A stretch of 8,764 bases of DNA, from assembly GCA_016782545.1 (NCBI GenBank), contig JADHYG010000042.1:1-8764 (forward strand), read 5' to 3'. Below the pieces are notes generated by a model. The model did not search any database. It saw only the letters and a program-made list of their open reading frames with translations, and had not been told where the DNA came from. Positions 6,061-8,764 of the stretch are shown here, piece by piece. The DNA is from Candidatus Microgenomates bacterium (GTDB lineage Bacteria; Patescibacteria; Microgenomatia; JADHYG01). The translations under genes and the position numbers were made by a program. Position 1 is the first letter of the stretch. The number at the start of each line of letters is the position of its first letter.

Positions 6061-8764
6061 CCGAATCAAGTGAATTTTCACCAGAAACAGCCAGTAATAT
6101 CTCTCCTTTTCAAGAAAAACCTCTTATGCCTGAAAAAGAGACTGAAATAGTTGATAAAATCCGCCATTGGGATGAGAAGTTTGCTGAACTTGCCGACGAA
6201 CCAGCCAGAGATATTCTTAATCAAACAGAAGCAATACGAGATGAGCATCTTGATCTTGAAAAAGAAACTGTCAAAACAATGGCTGATTCAGATCCTGAAA
6301 TCAGAGAAAAACAAGACGCCCTTGAAGGTTTGGCGAAAACACTAAGACGCATTCATGAAGACGCTGATCAGGGAAATTGGCTGAACGACGCTGAATTAAA
6401 GGAAAAACTTGAAGTTTTCTCAGATGTCATTGCTCTTGTCCAAAATTACCAACAATCTCAAGCGGCCAGAAGTATCGCCAGCCCAGTAAAACAAATTAGC
6501 CTTCCTCTTTCTACTCATAGTTTGCCTGGCGTAACTGCAGCCGTGGAGAAATTAACTACTCTTTGTGAAGATCCAAGAACAATTTGGCATCATCTTGTTG
6601 AACAAAATGTGGTTACTGCAGAATTTATTGAGGAAAAAGACTTAATTACTGATCTTCTCCTCATGAAAAAACAACAAGACTTAATCGAAGAAAACAAGCA
6701 TCTTTTTACCAATGAACAAATTCGAGCGCTCCGGGCCAAAACACTGGCTCCTTTACTTGATAAAAACATCAATCTTGTTCTTCTTGACGAAGCTTTAGAA
6801 GGCAGGTTTGTTTTTGAAGAAGATTTTGCCAAAGAAACCATTTCTGCTTTTCTTAGCTTTAAAGAAGAAACAGAAGAACCTTTAAAAAAGCCAAAGAGAA
6901 AACTCACTAAAAAAGAAAAAATGGCTCGCGCCGCCGTGATCGGCATGCTTTCCGGGATGCTTCTTCTTCCTGGTTCAAGTTTTCAACATCCAGAGACAAT
7001 GATTGAACCTCCGAAACTCGCAAGAGAACTTGAAACCGAGGAGTTATTCCCTTCTAAACCAGAAATCGAAGGCCCATCATTAACAAGCAATCGGCCTGAT
7101 TTTGATTATAACGCCGGCATAACACCAAAGATGGACAGTCCAGAGGCTTTTAAAAAAGCCGCTGAAACTAAATACTGGGAGCTGGGAAAAACTATGCTTG
7201 GTCGTTTCCGCGAAGCAACTGCCGCCAAATTCCAAGGAGAGCTTCTCAATTGGAGAAAAGACCATTCCGTTGGTTTCCAAGCGGAAAGAATTGAATCCCA
7301 GCAACCAGAAACAATCATGCGTGGTTTTGGTAATAAAGCCTTGCCCGAAGTTGAATTAGCCGTTCCTTATGGTTATAGGGTTAATCCGGATCATTCAAAA
7401 GTCTTTATCGACGGCCAACTGCTTAAACCCACTCAAGATTATTACATTGAAAAAGCTCTTGATAATGACACCTTTACCCTTGGAATTCTTAAAGCCCATG
7501 AACGTCAAGGAGAAGTTGAGCTTCAGATAGCCTTGAACAAAACCTCAGAAAATGATTTTCCTAAAGATGATTTGAAATCTCTTGATAAACAAGATATGGC
7601 CAATCTTACTGAAAAACATCTTCAAATAAATCAACTGCCTCAAACAGTTCAAGATTTTATTTCTCAACTCCAGGAAGGTGATTTCACCACCGAACAAAAG
7701 GCACAAGCGGTGGAAAAATTTATTCAGGAGAATTTAATTTATGCTTTAGAGCCAAAATGGTCACAATATTACCTCCAGGCAAAAAGTCCAACCGAGTTTT
7801 TTAACAGAATTTTAGCAATTGGCAAGGCTGATTGTGATACTGCTAATACTGAATTAGTTCTTTTACTGCGCGAACTCGATCTCCCCTGCCGATTAGCGAT
7901 GGGTTTTAATAACACTGGTTTTTTCCTTGATCAAGACAGCAAAATATTAGATGGAGCCGAAAAACATGCTTGGGTGGAATATTATGATGCAGAAAAAGAA
8001 GAGTGGGGCTTGCTTGATGGCACTCCTATAAGAATTGATAAAGAAACTTTTGAAAAAATTAAAGACGGTTTATCTTTAGGTTTCGGTCTCCCAAAAAACT
8101 GGCAGGAATTTCAGGAAGCGCTTAAATTAGAATTGTATCTTCTCAAAGACCTCGTCAGAGATCATAAAGTTGCCGTTGCGGTTGGGCTTGCCGGCTTACA
8201 ATATGCTTTAACTGGCTTTGCCTTAAAAAAAATTACCAACAGAATTGAACGAACCAATCAAGATATCCATCAGACGACCCGAGATGTTATTGAACACCGG
8301 CTGGCAACAGTTTTTAAAAACCAATCATCTGGATTTAGAGAGTCTATGCAACGGTTCATTAACTGCTATCCTCGTTATCCGTCATATGACGAGTACTCTG
8401 CCCGTCGAGGTCCATTTCTGGCCATTTCCTCTTTAAAAGAAGCCCTCCGAAAAAGAAGGTTAACACAACAAAAAGAACAGATTGAGGAAGCTCAAACATC
8501 TGAGGATATGACCCCGATGGACTTTATCACTCATCATTTAGATATGACTAAAGATGAAGCAACAGCAGAAATCGTTAAATACAACACTTCCAATACAGCA
8601 CGAAGCATTGAAAGAATTATAGAAGTTAATACTGCTCAAGCATTGGCGGCAACTGGTGATCAGAGAGTTATAACCATTATTTATTATAAAACACCCTGGG
8701 CAGAAATAATTAGGAAAGCAGAAAGTCCGGAAGATGCTGTGCAAGATATTTCTCGAAGACTTTT
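6057..8764 (+). CDS. Membrane-anchored transglutaminase-like protein (3' end outside window)
   Basis: The frame stays open from the ATG overlapping the previous stop to the window edge, giving 902 codons without a terminator, so the gene is partial. Residues 1-285 are acidic, helical and soluble-looking. A basic stretch, KPKRKLTKKEK, precedes a hydrophobic segment at about 289-308. A strand-rich region (about 430-500) with an immunoglobulin-like look comes before a transglutaminase-like fold carrying the classic triad: Cys593 in GKADCDTANTELVLLLREL, His637 in KHAWVEYY, and Asp654 in LLDGTP. A second hydrophobic segment (about 705-723) is followed by KK and further basic residues. Positive-inside logic puts both ends in the cytoplasm and the enzyme outside. 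The charged C-terminal part (after 725) continues past the edge. Such folds act as crosslinking enzymes or as cysteine proteases/peptidases; which applies is unknown. Linkage to a MoxR-like ATPase matches TgpA-like clusters. Triad and operon placement are firm. Confidence 0.93.
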   Translation, partial: MTESSEFSPETASNISPFQEKPLMPEKETEIVDKIRHWDEKFAELADEPARDILNQTEAIRDEHLDLEKETVKTMADSDPEIREKQDALEGLAKTLRRIHEDADQGNWLNDAELKEKLEVFSDVIALVQNYQQSQAARSIASPVKQISLPLSTHSLPGVTAAVEKLTTLCEDPRTIWHHLVEQNVVTAEFIEEKDLITDLLLMKKQQDLIEENKHLFTNEQIRALRAKTLAPLLDKNINLVLLDEALEGRFVFEEDFAKETISAFLSFKEETEEPLKKPKRKLTKKEKMARAAVIGMLSGMLLLPGSSFQHPETMIEPPKLARELETEELFPSKPEIEGPSLTSNRPDFDYNAGITPKMDSPEAFKKAAETKYWELGKTMLGRFREATAAKFQGELLNWRKDHSVGFQAERIESQQPETIMRGFGNKALPEVELAVPYGYRVNPDHSKVFIDGQLLKPTQDYYIEKALDNDTFTLGILKAHERQGEVELQIALNKTSENDFPKDDLKSLDKQDMANLTEKHLQINQLPQTVQDFISQLQEGDFTTEQKAQAVEKFIQENLIYALEPKWSQYYLQAKSPTEFFNRILAIGKADCDTANTELVLLLRELDLPCRLAMGFNNTGFFLDQDSKILDGAEKHAWVEYYDAEKEEWGLLDGTPIRIDKETFEKIKDGLSLGFGLPKNWQEFQEALKLELYLLKDLVRDHKVAVAVGLAGLQYALTGFALKKITNRIERTNQDIHQTTRDVIEHRLATVFKNQSSGFRESMQRFINCYPRYPSYDEYSARRGPFLAISSLKEALRKRRLTQQKEQIEEAQTSEDMTPMDFITHHLDMTKDEATAEIVKYNTSNTARSIERIIEVNTAQALAATGDQRVITIIYYKTPWAEIIRKAESPEDAVQDISRRL

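Noticed and set aside
6151..6345. Short + strand frame out of phase within the transglutaminase-like gene
   Set aside because: The frame beginning at 6057 is uninterrupted and carries the triad and operon overlap; this one has no start signal or motif.
6590..6946. 118-codon minus-strand frame inside the transglutaminase-like gene
   Set aside because: It is Ser-rich and antisense to Glu/Lys-rich codons, a typical shadow of the open + strand frame that runs from 6057 to the window edge.
8380..8391. 12-bp palindrome CGTCATATGACG
   Set aside because: It sits inside the coding frame of the transglutaminase-like gene, is short, and has no second copy in the window.
1..8764. CRISPR arrays, tRNA or rRNA genes, complete insertion sequences
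   Set aside because: I saw no regularly spaced repeats, no cloverleaf or conserved rRNA segments, and no transposase or integrase motifs on either strand.

Overview
This is an AT-rich bacterial window with all genes on the + strand, apparently using the standard bacterial code: TGA ends two of the overlapping genes and Trp is always TGG. No ribosomal or other taxonomic marker is present. A candidate-phylum (CPR/Patescibacteria-type) genome is inferred from several traits: a DUF4143-type ATPase, large lineage-specific proteins, TTGACA promoters lying almost on top of start codons, no Shine-Dalgarno sequences, and strong Leu-CTT and Lys-AAA codon use. The phylum is therefore a guess; the bacterial assignment is firm.

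Left part (1-2048): a complete AAA+ ATPase of the DUF4143 family (39-1292) with its own promoter and a strong intrinsic terminator (1294-1339). After it comes an unrecognised 213-residue protein (1407-2048) whose codon use differs from its neighbours. Middle part (2049-2533): a gene-poor stretch of about 485 bases. It holds a second copy of the TTGACA promoter block, a 13-bp dyad over the putative -10 and start region, a 30-codon reading frame resembling the first residues of a DUF4143 ATPase, a long GC-rich palindromic element, and an orphan terminator. It looks like a decayed gene or a small-transcript locus hit by a dispersed palindromic repeat.

Right part (2534-8764, open at the window edge): three genes joined by two ATGA stop/start overlaps. 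They encode (i) an 899-residue MoxR/AAA_5-like ATPase with a long helical insertion, an altered Walker B motif and a C-terminal beta-propeller-like region; (ii) a 276-residue soluble protein of unknown function; and (iii) a membrane-anchored transglutaminase-fold protein with a Cys-His-Asp triad, predicted to face outside the membrane between two transmembrane segments. This last gene continues beyond the window.

The right part recalls the widespread MoxR - DUF58 - transglutaminase (TgpA-like) clusters, but the middle protein does not look like DUF58 and the ATPase is much larger than usual. A working model is a cytoplasmic AAA+ remodeller, together with the 276-residue adaptor, acting on the cytoplasmic parts of a cell-envelope transglutaminase-like enzyme. 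All four promoters that can be drawn place transcription starts 0-3 bases before the ATG, so this locus probably makes leaderless mRNAs.
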